Of a stretch of 64,000 nucleotides of DNA, positions 52,606 through 61,861 are shown in pieces. The notes under the pieces were generated by a model that saw only the letters and a list, made by a program, of their open reading frames with translations, had not been told where the DNA came from and did no database searches. Numbering within the stretch: the first letter of the stretch is position 1; the number at the start of each line of letters is the position of its first letter. This DNA comes from Secundilactobacillus odoratitofui DSM 19909 = JCM 15043. Its GTDB lineage: Bacteria > Bacillota > Bacilli > Lactobacillales > Lactobacillaceae. Location of the stretch: contig NZ_AZEE01000029.1 in NCBI RefSeq assembly GCF_001434895.1, forward strand, positions 101,267-165,266. Reading direction: 5' to 3'. The translations under genes and the position numbers were made by a program.

Positions 52606-54207
52606 CTAATCCCTCATTTTTTGCTTTCTAAACAACCGGCGTTGAATTCGCCAGCCATACCAAAGTAGCCCTGTCAGACTGAGACCAATAATGGTGAACA
52701 ACCACATCAGGGCCTTTGTTTGCCAGACAATAACTCGATTCAACCCTACCGTTGATTCTTTTTGGTGAGAGGCAACAACGTGTCGCTGAGGTTTGGTACC
52801 CAAGTCATGGACCACCACCCCGTTTATCCAGTACCGGCCAGCCTCATAACGATAATGCGTTGCACCGACATGAAGGATGGCTGCCGACGAATTGGCCGGA
52901 TCAAGCCAAGATACATTCAGCTGCCGTAATCGCTGAAGCGCTGATTTAACGGCCACTTCACTGGTTGGCATCCGCAGTAGTAGCACTGTAGGTTCACGAA
53001 ATAATAATCGCCGTGGTTGAGATACTGTTTCAATTGTTCGCAACGGCAGACCAACGCTACCAGAAGTAAAAACTCGGCTGTGCGTCATTTTTGATGACTG
53101 CCATGGCGCCTTAGCGTTCACCATAATATCGGAATTTGGCAGTAGCAGCGCGTGATTTCCTCTGCTCAAAACAGCTTGCTGTCGACTCAGCGACTGATTC
53201 CAAAAACCAGCGGCACTGACACCAATTGGTAACACGTGTTTTTCACGTAATTGATGTAACTGTCGCCGAAAAAGTGCTGTCAATTCAGCCTGCGTAAGTC
53301 GCTGGACACCAGTCTCAAGCGGTGGTCTGAAATAAACCACACCACCATGTAGTTGTGCATACTGCAACTCGCGCGTAAAGCGGTAAAAGGCGGCCAATTC
53401 CGTGTTGTGATCAAGACTACGGACACTTAACGCAAATGGGGTTCGGGTGCGCACAAGTCCCTTAATCAAGTGATGCAACTGCGCGACGTTCGTGTAAGGC
53501 GTAATATCCGTAATCGCCAGCAACGGTTTTTGACTCGGTACGTCACTACTAAACAATTGCGCCATCAAACCCACGGTCGCCATCACTGCCACACCATCTG
53601 GTACAACTATCGGTAAAAAACCTTGATTGTGTCGAATAATGCCAAAGGGTAAATTGCGCTGTCGGGTTGTCTGTGGCATGAGTGTTCCGAATTGAGTCCC
53701 ACTTGAAGGCGATTTTTCAATAATCGGCAGACTCTTTTGGGCCGTTAACCACTGTTTTTGCTGACTGAATTGCAACTGAAATTGCTGATGTGGCTGAGAC
53801 TGAACCTTGCCTAGCGCGCGTTCCTCATCTTGAGTCAGTAATGCACCAATATGTAGCTTTGGTCCGGTAAAGTGGCGCCGGTCGTTGATAAAAGCCCGTT
53901 GCTTGATTCTTGCGTTTGGCCAGTTAATTAATGTGACGATTCCTTGGTAGTGTCCGTTGTTAATCATTCCAGACTGATAATCGCTCAATCTTATTGTCGT
54001 AACCGATAAGTTCAACCCAGTTAACTCCCGCTGAACTAAATCAAGTGTCCGATCACCATGCTGTGCAATATTTTGTGAATCATAGACTAGTAAAATATTA
54101 GCAGGGTGGTTCGCTGTGGCTTGGGCGTTCGCCACTGTGGTCATACTACCAACCCCGATACTCAAAATGAGGCCAAGCAATACTCGCCACAAAACAATCA
54201 GCTTCAT
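52606..54207 (-). CDS. Exported deacetylase-like protein of the exopolysaccharide operon (PssB-like)
   Basis: The 533-residue protein has a signal peptide ending near VANAQA and a C-terminal transmembrane helix (about 498-520). The middle region resembles the polysaccharide deacetylase-like DUF2334 fold (LAITDITPYTNVAQL, then FALSVRSLDHN, RFTRELQYAQLHGG), though I cannot see a full metal triad. It may trim or modify the glycan. It overlaps the upstream membrane gene by 4 bp and abuts the GT2 gene. Confidence 0.65.
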   Translation of the reverse strand: MKLIVLWRVLLGLILSIGVGSMTTVANAQATANHPANILLVYDSQNIAQHGDRTLDLVQRELTGLNLSVTTIRLSDYQSGMINNGHYQGIVTLINWPNARIKQRAFINDRRHFTGPKLHIGALLTQDEERALGKVQSQPHQQFQLQFSQQKQWLTAQKSLPIIEKSPSSGTQFGTLMPQTTRQRNLPFGIIRHNQGFLPIVVPDGVAVMATVGLMAQLFSSDVPSQKPLLAITDITPYTNVAQLHHLIKGLVRTRTPFALSVRSLDHNTELAAFYRFTRELQYAQLHGGVVYFRPPLETGVQRLTQAELTALFRRQLHQLREKHVLPIGVSAAGFWNQSLSRQQAVLSRGNHALLLPNSDIMVNAKAPWQSSKMTHSRVFTSGSVGLPLRTIETVSQPRRLLFREPTVLLLRMPTSEVAVKSALQRLRQLNVSWLDPANSSAAILHVGATHYRYEAGRYWINGVVVHDLGTKPQRHVVASHQKESTVGLNRVIVWQTKALMWLFTIIGLSLTGLLWYGWRIQRRLFRKQKMRD

Positions 54208-55625
54208 CTATCCCACCTCCACCATAAACGATGATTCATTAAATCAGCGGCTAAAACCAAACCACCAAGGCTTAAACTTAAAACGACCATGAGTAGATGT
54301 GAGGCCAGATCAACCATGCCATACAAAAATAAACTCATTACTGGAACCAAAATAACGGCTGTCATGAGCCCGATTACGAGCCAACCGCGACCCATTGGGT
54401 GATGATGACGGCGCCTTAACCAAATATCGATTAGATAAACGCTAATCACAATGCCCGCCATTAAGCAGTCAAAGGTGTACTTGCGTGGAAAAAAGGTGGC
54501 CAGACTTTGACTGAAAAGCATGAAACTCGTTGTAAGAGACTGGCGATGAGCTGTTGAACCACTAGCAACGGTTGCCACTTGTTGTCGCTTAATCAAGGTT
54601 AGGTTAGTGGCAGAAGCATCTAGTAACGTCTCGAATTGTTGTTGGTCACGAGCGTACGCCATCACCAACCATGGCAGGTCATACTGGTTCATAACGCGAT
54701 GTTGAATCAACGTATCTGTCGGTAAACTGGCCGCGAAAGCATTCGGAAAGTAGGCTTGACCTCGCAATAGTGAAAATTGAGGCTCGATGTTAGCCGTTTT
54801 GACTGCTCGTTCTGGTCTTTGATTTAGCAAAATTCCCTGTGATAACGCCTGAAATTTATTTGCCGCTTGATTTTGACGGGTCAGGTTATTTGCTGAAAAG
54901 CCACCCACCATCAACAAGCCAATGATCACCACGACAGTCATTGATTGAGATGAGCGTGTTAAGAACGTCACGCCCATTAGAATTAAGCTTAACGTGAGTA
55001 AACTGGTACTTTCTTGTGTTAATAATAAGAGCGCCGCCAGCAAAGTAAAAAAGACCATTCGCCATTTATTACCAGTTTTATATCGCAAATAATATAAACA
55101 AAAGCCAACTACAGCAATCATCAAAATATACGCCAGGGCTTCCGGATAAAATGAATTAAAGTACAGCGTAAAGGCTGTATCAGCGAGTACGATCACGACT
55201 AATCCAGCTAAACAATAATCTCTCAGTCGTCGTCGCTGACCCAACAGTCCCCGGCAAAAAAGGAAGATACTGCCGACATACAGCACTAAATAAACGGCAC
55301 CTAAAAATTCAAGGTTAAAATATCGCTGACTATAAAACACACGGTTAAACCAAATTGCGAGTTGAATGGCCAAATCTTGACTCGTTAAATGTGACAGGTA
55401 AAGCGGATTATGATACTTCATGATTCCCAGTTGAGACGTTACCCCACCATGATTTGATGGCTTCAACCAGTACAGACCGTTAGTCGCCAATAACCAATCA
55501 AAACTACCGTTATTGCCATAACCATGAACCGGCGTGCTAAAAACTAGCCATCCCGTAATTATGGCACAGCCCAACGTAGCAACAACCGCTGGACTGATCA
55601 TTTTTAGTCTTTTTAAGCGCCTCAA
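54204..55625 (-). CDS. Polytopic membrane protein of the exopolysaccharide operon (PssA-like)
   Basis: The 473-residue protein has about 10-11 transmembrane helices and a long extracellular loop after helix 1 (about 35-105, with NGSFDWLLATNGLYWLKP). No conserved catalytic domain is recognised. By order it corresponds to the first gene of the Listeria pss-type cluster. The start is a TTG at 55625 with GGAGG 7 nt upstream. All five genes of the operon overlap or abut, so they form one transcript. Confidence 0.65.
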   Translation of the reverse strand: MRRLKRLKMISPAVVATLGCAIITGWLVFSTPVHGYGNNGSFDWLLATNGLYWLKPSNHGGVTSQLGIMKYHNPLYLSHLTSQDLAIQLAIWFNRVFYSQRYFNLEFLGAVYLVLYVGSIFLFCRGLLGQRRRLRDYCLAGLVVIVLADTAFTLYFNSFYPEALAYILMIAVVGFCLYYLRYKTGNKWRMVFFTLLAALLLLTQESTSLLTLSLILMGVTFLTRSSQSMTVVVIIGLLMVGGFSANNLTRQNQAANKFQALSQGILLNQRPERAVKTANIEPQFSLLRGQAYFPNAFAASLPTDTLIQHRVMNQYDLPWLVMAYARDQQQFETLLDASATNLTLIKRQQVATVASGSTAHRQSLTTSFMLFSQSLATFFPRKYTFDCLMAGIVISVYLIDIWLRRRHHHPMGRGWLVIGLMTAVILVPVMSLFLYGMVDLASHLLMVVLSLSLGGLVLAADLMNHRLWWRWDR

Positions 55626-55849
55626 GGAAACCCCTCCACGAATTAATTGTTTTAAGAAACAGATTTATCTTACCTGACACACGTAAGCTGAAACAATAGG
55701 AGTAAGCTTACATTCTTCGTAGAATAAACTGTCGCATTAATGGCAATTTCATGATGCTAGAATTAGTTCGTATTAGACGCGCCATATCAGCATTTCTAGT
55801 TAAACAATTTTAAATAACTGGTTAATTTATAATTTTATTTAAATGCAAA

Positions 55850-55894
55850 AAAATAACTGTTAGATTTTTGAGTTAAAATCTAACAGTTATTTTA
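55850..55894 (-). terminator. Terminator of the VIT-family operon
   Basis: AAAATAACTGTTAGATTTT pairs with AAAATCTAACAGTTATTTT around a 6-nt loop, a nearly perfect 19-bp stem. It is 18 bp after the transporter stop. The rest of 55626-55849 is AT-rich promoter for the exopolysaccharide operon. Confidence 0.85.
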
Positions 55895-55912
55895 AATTCA
55901 TCATTGTGCCAA

Positions 55913-56614
55913 TTACAGCATCAGCCCAACACCATAGTGAATAATCATGGTAATAATCCCCACAATAACATTCCGAATAATTGCTGTCTTAACTAGGCCA
56001 TTACCCAACTTGGCACTTAAAAAACCAGTAATGGCAACCGATAAACAAACCGCTAGAATAGTGGCCTGCCATTGAAAACCAACCGGTGCCAATGTCATGG
56101 CTGCCAATGGGAAGACCCCGCCTGCTGCAGCTGAAAATAATGATGAAAAAGCAGCGTTCCACGGATTCATGTAGTGGTTAAGGGTTAAGTCATATTTGAC
56201 ACTCACCACCGTTTCCAATGGCTTTTTAGCCATCAATTCATTGGCAATCTTAGTCGCCGTAGCTTCCGTCACACCACGATCTGTGTAGTGATTAATGACA
56301 GCTTGAACTTCATCTTCATAATTGGTCTTTAATAGCCGTTCTTCAGTTCTAACAACGGCTTTTTCAGTATCCTTTTGGGTACTAACCGATGCGTACTCAC
56401 CAGATGCCATCGAAAAGGCACACGCTAACAAATCGGCCAGTCCAGCAATAAAAATTGTAAATTGATTAGTCGTTGCGACGGCCACACTAAACAGCACGCC
56501 GACAACAGTTAAGATACCATCGTTTGAGCCCAACACACCTGCACGTAAGGTATTCAACTTTTCTTCCATCGTTTGGGTGGGCTTCTTAGTTGGTTTTGTT
56601 GCGATTTCACTCAT
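55913..56614 (-). CDS. VIT1/CCC1-family iron/manganese transporter
   Basis: The protein of about 233 residues has five transmembrane helices. The family opening NTLRAGVLGSNDGILTVVGV and the second-helix region ACAFSMASGEYASVSTQKDT are clear. A cytoplasmic acidic loop lies between helices 2 and 3. It exports Fe2+ or Mn2+. I start at the ATG at 56614 with GGGAGG 8 nt upstream; the frame up to 56641 overlaps the previous gene. It is a tandem paralogue of the next gene upstream. Confidence 0.88.
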   Translation of the reverse strand: MSEIATKPTKKPTQTMEEKLNTLRAGVLGSNDGILTVVGVLFSVAVATTNQFTIFIAGLADLLACAFSMASGEYASVSTQKDTEKAVVRTEERLLKTNYEDEVQAVINHYTDRGVTEATATKIANELMAKKPLETVVSVKYDLTLNHYMNPWNAAFSSLFSAAAGGVFPLAAMTLAPVGFQWQATILAVCLSVAITGFLSAKLGNGLVKTAIIRNVIVGIITMIIHYGVGLML

Positions 56615-56630
56615 AAATAAGTCCTCCCTT

Positions 56631-57311
56631 TTAACCACCAATTAGGCTGCCGATAACGTAAGTCACGATCATCGTTAAAATGCCTGAGACAACGTTTCTC
56701 ACAACACCGTTAAGTTTATTGGCATTACCTAACGCAGCAGCTGAAAAACCAGTTGCACTCAACGCAATCACCACAGCGATGAAAGTACCGAGTACTCGAA
56801 TCGAATTAGGTAACATGGTAATTGCAACTAGTGGTAAAATAGAACCAATTGGAAATGAAATCATTGATGAAACCGCGGCAGCATACGGACTAGTATATTC
56901 ACCAACATCGAAGCCATAGCGTTCGCGTACGGTTGTCACTAGCGAATCCTGCGCCATCATCTCACTGGTCGCCTGACTTGCTAGTTCTTCATCGATACCA
57001 TCATCAATGTATTTTTGTTTCACGAAATTAAATTCGTTATCGTACTCATCTTTGAGTGCCGTTTTTTGGGTCATGATTGCTCGCCGCTGCGCATCCTTTT
57101 GCGTGTTAACCGAAACGTATTCACCCATCGCCATCGAAACCGTACCGGCCAGCATTCCTGAAATACCCGAAATAAAAATAGCAAAGTTATTTGTTGTCGC
57201 ACCGGCAACCCCAATAACGATACCGGCAACTGAAAGGATACCATCGTTGGCACCCATTACGGCAGCACGCATAATATTGATGCGTTGTGCTAACGTTTGC
57301 TTTTTCTTCAT
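56631..57311 (-). CDS. VIT1/CCC1-family iron/manganese transporter
   Basis: The 226-residue five-helix protein has NIMRAAVMGANDGILSVAGI and TVSMAMGEYVSVNTQKDAQR, the same family marks as its tandem paralogue. The pair may work as a heterodimer or serve two metals. GAGAGGGGATAAACGCT precedes the ATG. A palindrome 39 bp upstream (57350-57365) overlaps the promoter and is a candidate metal-regulator site. Confidence 0.9.
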   Translation of the reverse strand: MKKKQTLAQRINIMRAAVMGANDGILSVAGIVIGVAGATTNNFAIFISGISGMLAGTVSMAMGEYVSVNTQKDAQRRAIMTQKTALKDEYDNEFNFVKQKYIDDGIDEELASQATSEMMAQDSLVTTVRERYGFDVGEYTSPYAAAVSSMISFPIGSILPLVAITMLPNSIRVLGTFIAVVIALSATGFSAAALGNANKLNGVVRNVVSGILTMIVTYVIGSLIGG

Positions 57312-57349
57312 AGCGTTTATCCCCTCTCTAATTTAGAATGATTCTTATC

Positions 57350-57365
57350 TACAATGATTATTGTA
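57350..57365. promoter_or_regulatory. Palindrome between VIT genes and the divergent gene
   Basis: TACAAT-GATT-ATTGTA is a perfect 6-4-6 inverted repeat of the AT-rich Fur/PerR-like style. It sits in the very short divergent interval and also contains the ATG at 57354, which argues against that ATG as a real start. Confidence 0.5.
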
Positions 57366-57440
57366 GGCTATTTGTCTGGAAAAGTAAAACAAATTTCTCA
57401 ATTTCTTTCGGTAGTCAACAACTCAATTGGAGGCGACATT

Positions 57441-57833
57441 ATTATAGAAGCAATTGTCTCAAAATATCGTACACTCTACGAAGCAACCCGCACAAAAATT
57501 CTTGCTAAGCGCCTTACCAACAGCGAAGTAACAACTTTTAAAACTCAACTTGATCAGCTGTCAACGCAAAACAGTGAAATTGACCAACTGACCCATAATT
57601 TAGTTCAGGCTTATCAAGATCTGATTAACGCCAACCTCACTTATTCATCGCATCAGCTGTTTTTTGTCCTAAATCTCAATTATGATCACACAACAATTGC
57701 ACTGCCAATTTCTCAAAAGCAACTGACTGACTGGCAAAAGTACCACAATCCTAATGCAACGCTTTTCACCCAGAATGCCTTTCTCTTTAACGGTCTATCG
57801 ATTGATGAAACCGCCGCTGAAGCGTTATTGTAA
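57441..57833 (+). CDS. Small helical protein, unknown, probable non-ATG start
   Basis: The open frame is clear to 57833, but its only upstream ATG (57354) lies inside the operator palindrome and has no ribosome binding site. A strong GGAGG at 57429-57433 sits 7 nt before an in-frame ATT at 57441 (others: ATT 57438, ATA 57444). If ATT is used, the product has about 130 residues: IIEAIVSKYRTLYEATRTKI, helical, Gln/Asn-rich, with no known domain. It is transcribed divergently from the VIT genes. The next 30 bp lead to a good terminator. Confidence 0.6.
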   Translation: MIEAIVSKYRTLYEATRTKILAKRLTNSEVTTFKTQLDQLSTQNSEIDQLTHNLVQAYQDLINANLTYSSHQLFFVLNLNYDHTTIALPISQKQLTDWQKYHNPNATLFTQNAFLFNGLSIDETAAEALL

Positions 57834-57863
57834 CATCCGCTTAATATTTCACTTAATATATAC

Positions 57864-57908
57864 AAAATAGCCATCCTATCCGTTCAAACTTGATAGGGTG
57901 GCTATTTT
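57864..57908 (+). terminator. Terminator
   Basis: AAAATAGCCATCCTATC pairs with TGATAGGGTGGCTATTTT. The 310 bp beyond, up to 58223, is an AT-rich leader of the LysM gene with no gene seen. Confidence 0.85.
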
Positions 57909-58223
57909 CAACTTGTTTTCAATTTATATCCATGTTTGTACTACCAAAAATGCGTTGCTAAATTCTCATTTGCACAGTTTTTGCTCATTTATACGTAACA
58001 TGTTTGTCATTTATCGCTTACATATTTCAATTCGTAACAGTCATATGACAAAATTTCAATTATATTTCCCATTTCTAAATTAATGTAGTGAGTTTGTTAC
58101 TGAAAAGGTAATTTAGCATGTTATAGTAGCACTCGTGGCATGAATAACTAATAGTTTACTTATGCACACATTAACTCAATTCCTATGCTTCGGCATAAAA
58201 TCGAAAGGTTGGAAATACACAAT

Positions 58224-58832
58224 ATGTTACAGAAAACATTTGTTACACGTAGTTTAGTCCTATTTGGTACCTTAATTGGTCTTGGTTTTGCTACTACCTC
58301 TGCATCCGCTAAAACATACACGATTAAGGCTGGCGACAGCCTTTGGAAGATTGCCGACGCCAATGACACAACGCCTAATGCCATTGCTAAGGCAAACGGA
58401 ATGGGTTCGGTTAACGCTGTGATTTTACCAAACCACAAGCTCACTATTCCAACTAGCAGCAAGACTGCTAAAAACACGACTGTGAAGTCACTAACTGAAA
58501 GTGACACCAGCACGACAACCAAAACCACGAGTCAATCAACTGCCAAGAGTGGTTGGACGACAATGGTCGCAACTGCTTATGATCCACAAGTTGCTGCCGG
58601 TGGACAAGGTACTTCAATTCCTACTGGAACTGGCGTTGCTGCTGCTTTGGATCGTTATCCAAAGGGCACCCAGCTTGAAATCAAGTTCCAAGACGGGCAT
58701 ACTGAGAATCGGGTTGTCAACGATACCGGTACTTTTGCCGCAAGTAACCCTAACCAATTGGATATCTCAATGACAAATGCCGAAGCAATGCAATTCGGTC
58801 GTCAATCAATCCAAGTTCGCGTTGTCGGTTAA
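58224..58832 (+). CDS. Secreted LysM and 3D-domain wall protein
   Basis: The precursor of about 202 residues starts at the ATG at 58224. A signal peptide ends near SASA (about residue 28). One LysM domain follows (about 30-75; TYTIKAGDSLWKIADAND), then a Thr/Ser linker and a C-terminal 3D domain (about 118-200) with acidic residues in RVVNDTGTF and NQLDISMT. 3D domains belong to the MltA/RlpA double-psi barrel group, often with peptidoglycan-cutting activity. It is exported and binds peptidoglycan. The leader is long and may be regulated. Confidence 0.85.
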   Translation: MLQKTFVTRSLVLFGTLIGLGFATTSASAKTYTIKAGDSLWKIADANDTTPNAIAKANGMGSVNAVILPNHKLTIPTSSKTAKNTTVKSLTESDTSTTTKTTSQSTAKSGWTTMVATAYDPQVAAGGQGTSIPTGTGVAAALDRYPKGTQLEIKFQDGHTENRVVNDTGTFAASNPNQLDISMTNAEAMQFGRQSIQVRVVG

Positions 58833-58927
58833 TATGACACAGATGATCCGCTGACCAGCTCCACATTCCTCCCCTGATTACCGATGGTTAGGCGCGTCAT
58901 CCTCATCCTTTAAAAATCAAACAGCGA

Positions 58928-59043
58928 GTGTGGGACAGAACTCGTTTAAGTCCCAGAATAGAAGTGAGAAAATCGTGGATTCCTGATTTGTAGGAATCCA
59001 CGATTTTTTCGCTTCTATGACCGGGGCTTGAGTTCTGTCGCAC
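58928..59043. repeat. Long nested hairpin element (GTGTGGGACAGAACTC type)
   Basis: The outer arms GTGTGGGACAGAACTC and GAGTTCTGTCGCAC enclose a second perfect hairpin (AATCGTGGATTCCT/AGGAATCCACGATT) within AGAAGTGAG/TCGCTTCT. Elements with these ends are, to my recollection, common between genes in lactobacilli. The remainder of 58833-59308 is AT-rich with no gene. Confidence 0.8.
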
Positions 59044-59308
59044 GATTAGGCTAGATAATAGTCTTGAAATTAGTGAAAATTTTTAATTAACTTGAAGCTA
59101 AGAAACTAGTTCAATTTTTGACAATATAAACTTTTTTCCTCAGACTCACTGTTTTTTGAAAATATTACCTAATAGCTGATATCTCGTGCACCAATTTAGT
59201 CTCAATGCCAAAGACAACTCATCAACCTCACCCCGCACAAACCAGATTTACAAGAATTCTGCAAAAAAGTGCTACAATAGTATCATTATCTTTTTAGGAG
59301 GCACTACA

Positions 59309-59725
59309 ATGGGAAAATACATCGTCCATTCAACCCTGCGGCCCGCAGGAACACAAGTCATGAACCGCACAGGTAGTCACAGCTACATTGCCGATGAGCC
59401 AATTGTCGCTCGTGGTACCGATGCCGGCCCCAACCCCGTTCAATATCTTTTAGGTGCCGTTGGCAGTTGCATGAGCGTTACAGCTCGTGATATCGAAAAC
59501 GACGAAGCCAATTTAACGATCAAAAAATTTCAAGTGGATGTTTCGGGTGAAACAACCCATTATCAAGACGGCAGTTCCAAAGTAACCAACATTGATATCA
59601 AAATCACCGCTGAAACCAACCTTTCACCGGCTGACCACCAATTTTTCTTAAACGAAGTCGTTCGGAAGTGCACCGTTCACGAATCTCTGATCGGTTCGAT
59701 TCCAATGACCATTAACTTCGTTTAA
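59309..59725 (+). CDS. OsmC/Ohr family protein
   Basis: The 138-residue protein of the OsmC family has the first cysteine in LGAVGSCMSVTARDIEND and the second in EVVRKCTVHESLIGS. These form the thiol-peroxidase site in the Ohr/OsmC group, which reduces organic peroxides. The YhfA-type subgroup is possible. The ATG at 59309 has AGGAGG 8 nt upstream; the frame extending to 59186 is not supported. Monocistronic, with a shared terminator downstream. Confidence 0.88.
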   Translation: MGKYIVHSTLRPAGTQVMNRTGSHSYIADEPIVARGTDAGPNPVQYLLGAVGSCMSVTARDIENDEANLTIKKFQVDVSGETTHYQDGSSKVTNIDIKITAETNLSPADHQFFLNEVVRKCTVHESLIGSIPMTINFV

Positions 59726-59739
59726 TCGTAATTAAACGC

Positions 59740-59788
59740 CAAAGCCCCATCAAAGACGATTGTTCATCGTACTTTGATGGGGCTTTTT
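59740..59788. terminator. Bidirectional terminator between osmC-like and HAD genes
   Basis: AAAGCCCCATCAAAG..ACGAT pairs with ATCGT..CTTTGATGGGGCTTTTT between convergent genes. Confidence 0.9.
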
Positions 59789-59791
59789 GAA

Positions 59792-60613
59792 TTATAGCGC
59801 CATTTTGAGTGTTTCAAGGACCCCGCTATGGTTATTATCAAACTGTGTGACATGAGCAGCTGCGTTTTGAATCTTAGCGGCTGCATTTTTCATCGCATAA
59901 CTATTTGGCGTCATTGTCAGCATACTTAAATCATTCTCATTATCACCAAACGTCATCAACTCATCGTCTGCCACTTGATAATGTTCTTGCAAGGCCCGGA
60001 TACCGGACCGTTTATTCGCATTGGCAGAGCCGACTAGATCCGTGTTAAATCCCGAAGTTTCACTACTTAACTTCTGTGGTAATAACTTAGCCAAACGACT
60101 AGATGCCTGATCAAAATCAACTCCTGGTGTGAAACTGATTGCCAACTTAGTGAACTGATCCTTAACAGCTCTAGCGGCAATTTGGCGCAAACTCGTCACA
60201 CCGATAACTGGTCGGTAGTAATATTTGACGATTTTAAGTGCCTCTGGATCCATATCTTGGTTAACGTATGTTGCATTTAAACCAGCCACAACTTCTTGAT
60301 TAATCTCGCCTGGCGCAAATGTTTGACTCAACAATTGCAAAACATCGTGAACCTGGTCATCACTAATAGCCTCAATGTGTTGAAGGTCGTGACCACGATG
60401 AACAATTGCGCCATTTTGCGAGATGTAATCCATTTGATCAGCCACTTCAGCAAACTCGTGCCGGAGCCGTTGATACTGCGACCCGCTGGCGGCGACGAAG
60501 TGGACGTTGTTTTGTTTCATCCGTTTAAATAACGTTAGAAACGCCTGTTTATCATACGTCCGCTCGTCATTTAAGAACGTGCCATCCATATCGACCGCTA
60601 CCATTTTAATCAT
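59792..60613 (-). CDS. HAD-superfamily phosphatase (Cof type)
   Basis: The 273-residue cytoplasmic phosphatase has motif I VDMDGTFLND with the nucleophilic Asp, motif II AASGSQYQR, and motif IV TFGDNENDLSML. The large C2 cap (about 85-190) is typical of the Cof/YbiV group, which acts on sugar phosphates or cofactors such as FMN and PLP. Substrate unknown. It is monocistronic, about 80 bp downstream of the MetE-like gene. Confidence 0.9.
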   Translation of the reverse strand: MIKMVAVDMDGTFLNDERTYDKQAFLTLFKRMKQNNVHFVAASGSQYQRLRHEFAEVADQMDYISQNGAIVHRGHDLQHIEAISDDQVHDVLQLLSQTFAPGEINQEVVAGLNATYVNQDMDPEALKIVKYYYRPVIGVTSLRQIAARAVKDQFTKLAISFTPGVDFDQASSRLAKLLPQKLSSETSGFNTDLVGSANANKRSGIRALQEHYQVADDELMTFGDNENDLSMLTMTPNSYAMKNAAAKIQNAAAHVTQFDNNHSGVLETLKMAL

Positions 60614-60695
60614 CTGAATACCTCGCTTTGTATTTTTCTCAATACCATATATGATAGCGAAATTTCAGACAAATTGCATGTGCAAAATCAAAAAC

Positions 60696-61826
60696 TTAAG
60701 CTTCTGGCCAGACTTTTTCGGCAATCGTTTTAACTAACGTCAATTTTGCCCACTGTTGGTCTTCCGTTAATTGGTTACCTTCTTCGGTAGAAGCAAAACC
60801 ACACTGTGTTGACAACGCGAGGTTTTCTAGTGGTACAATCTTGGCCGCTTCCTTAATTCTGGCAATCACGGCATCCTGATCCTCTAATTCTGGGAACTTA
60901 GACGTCACCAGACCAAGTACTAGTCGCTTGTGTGCATCTTGATTCCAGATGCGTGCAAGGGATGCAAAACTACCTGCACGTTCGCTATCATACTCAAGAA
61001 ACAGACCATCGTAGTGTAATTGTCCTAATTGATCAGCCACGTCATCATAACTACCTGAGAAAAGATACGTTGATTTAAAGTTGCCGCGACAAATATGGGT
61101 CGCAACGGTTAAATCAGCTGGTAAGCCTGCCAAAAAGGCGTTGATTACACGAACACCGTCATTAGCGAGTTGCTCGTATTTCGCGTGTTCTGCTGGCTGA
61201 TCCTTAGTTTCATTTAGTTTACTAATCAAAAAGGCCCACGTCGTATCATCAATTTGTAAGTAACGACAACCTAAAGCATAGAAGTGTTCGGCCGTATCGT
61301 GATAAGCCTTAGCGACATCGTCCAAATAGGCATCCCAAGTTTCGTAAAATTCGTGCCAGCGGTCACTTCGATTATCGCGGAACAACATGGTTGGGGACGG
61401 AATCGTCTGTTTAACTAACACACCGTCAGGAACGATTGACTGAAGGTATTTGAAACTATCGTAGAAGGGATGATTGGGGTTCTCAGAAACGTGACCGGTC
61501 AGCTCAACATTATCGGTTCTGGTCGTGTCACCCTTGAACTTATAACTCTTATGGTAATCGTACTTATCCACACCAGTAAGGTTCCATAAGAAATCCAGAT
61601 GCCACCAGCTACGGTTAAATTCACCATCTGTAACCGCCTTAAAACCGAGAGCGACTTGTTTTTCAACGATTCGTTTGGTTTCTTGACGCTGAATGCGAGT
61701 TAATTCTGCCTGATCAATTTTACCAGCAGCAAAATCTTGGTGGGCTTGTTTTAAATCTGCTGGCCGTAATAAACTGCCAACGACGTCGTAACGATATGGA
61801 TACTGCGTTAAAGTAGATGCTGTCAT
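60696..61826 (-). CDS. Cobalamin-independent methionine synthase family protein (YxjG/MetE C-terminal type)
   Basis: The 376-residue protein corresponds to the C-terminal catalytic barrel of MetE. It has EFNRSWWHLDF, RYLQIDDTTWAF, the zinc-site His and Cys in VATHICRGNFKS, Glu in LFLEYDSERAGSF and Cys in LSTQCGFAST. It lacks the N-terminal MetE half, as in the YxjG/YxjH group, and probably transfers methyl groups to homocysteine from folate or another donor. A T-box with a clear ATG (Met) specifier controls it. AGGAGG precedes the ATG. Confidence 0.88.
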   Translation of the reverse strand: MTASTLTQYPYRYDVVGSLLRPADLKQAHQDFAAGKIDQAELTRIQRQETKRIVEKQVALGFKAVTDGEFNRSWWHLDFLWNLTGVDKYDYHKSYKFKGDTTRTDNVELTGHVSENPNHPFYDSFKYLQSIVPDGVLVKQTIPSPTMLFRDNRSDRWHEFYETWDAYLDDVAKAYHDTAEHFYALGCRYLQIDDTTWAFLISKLNETKDQPAEHAKYEQLANDGVRVINAFLAGLPADLTVATHICRGNFKSTYLFSGSYDDVADQLGQLHYDGLFLEYDSERAGSFASLARIWNQDAHKRLVLGLVTSKFPELEDQDAVIARIKEAAKIVPLENLALSTQCGFASTEEGNQLTEDQQWAKLTLVKTIAEKVWPEA

Positions 61827-61861
61827 AATTATATTTCCTCCTGAGCGTTAATGATTGAATA

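Noticed and set aside
57354-57440. ATG at 57354 as start of the unknown gene
   Set aside because: It lies inside a palindrome, has no ribosome binding site, and a strong GGAGG occurs 75 bp downstream in front of an in-frame ATT.
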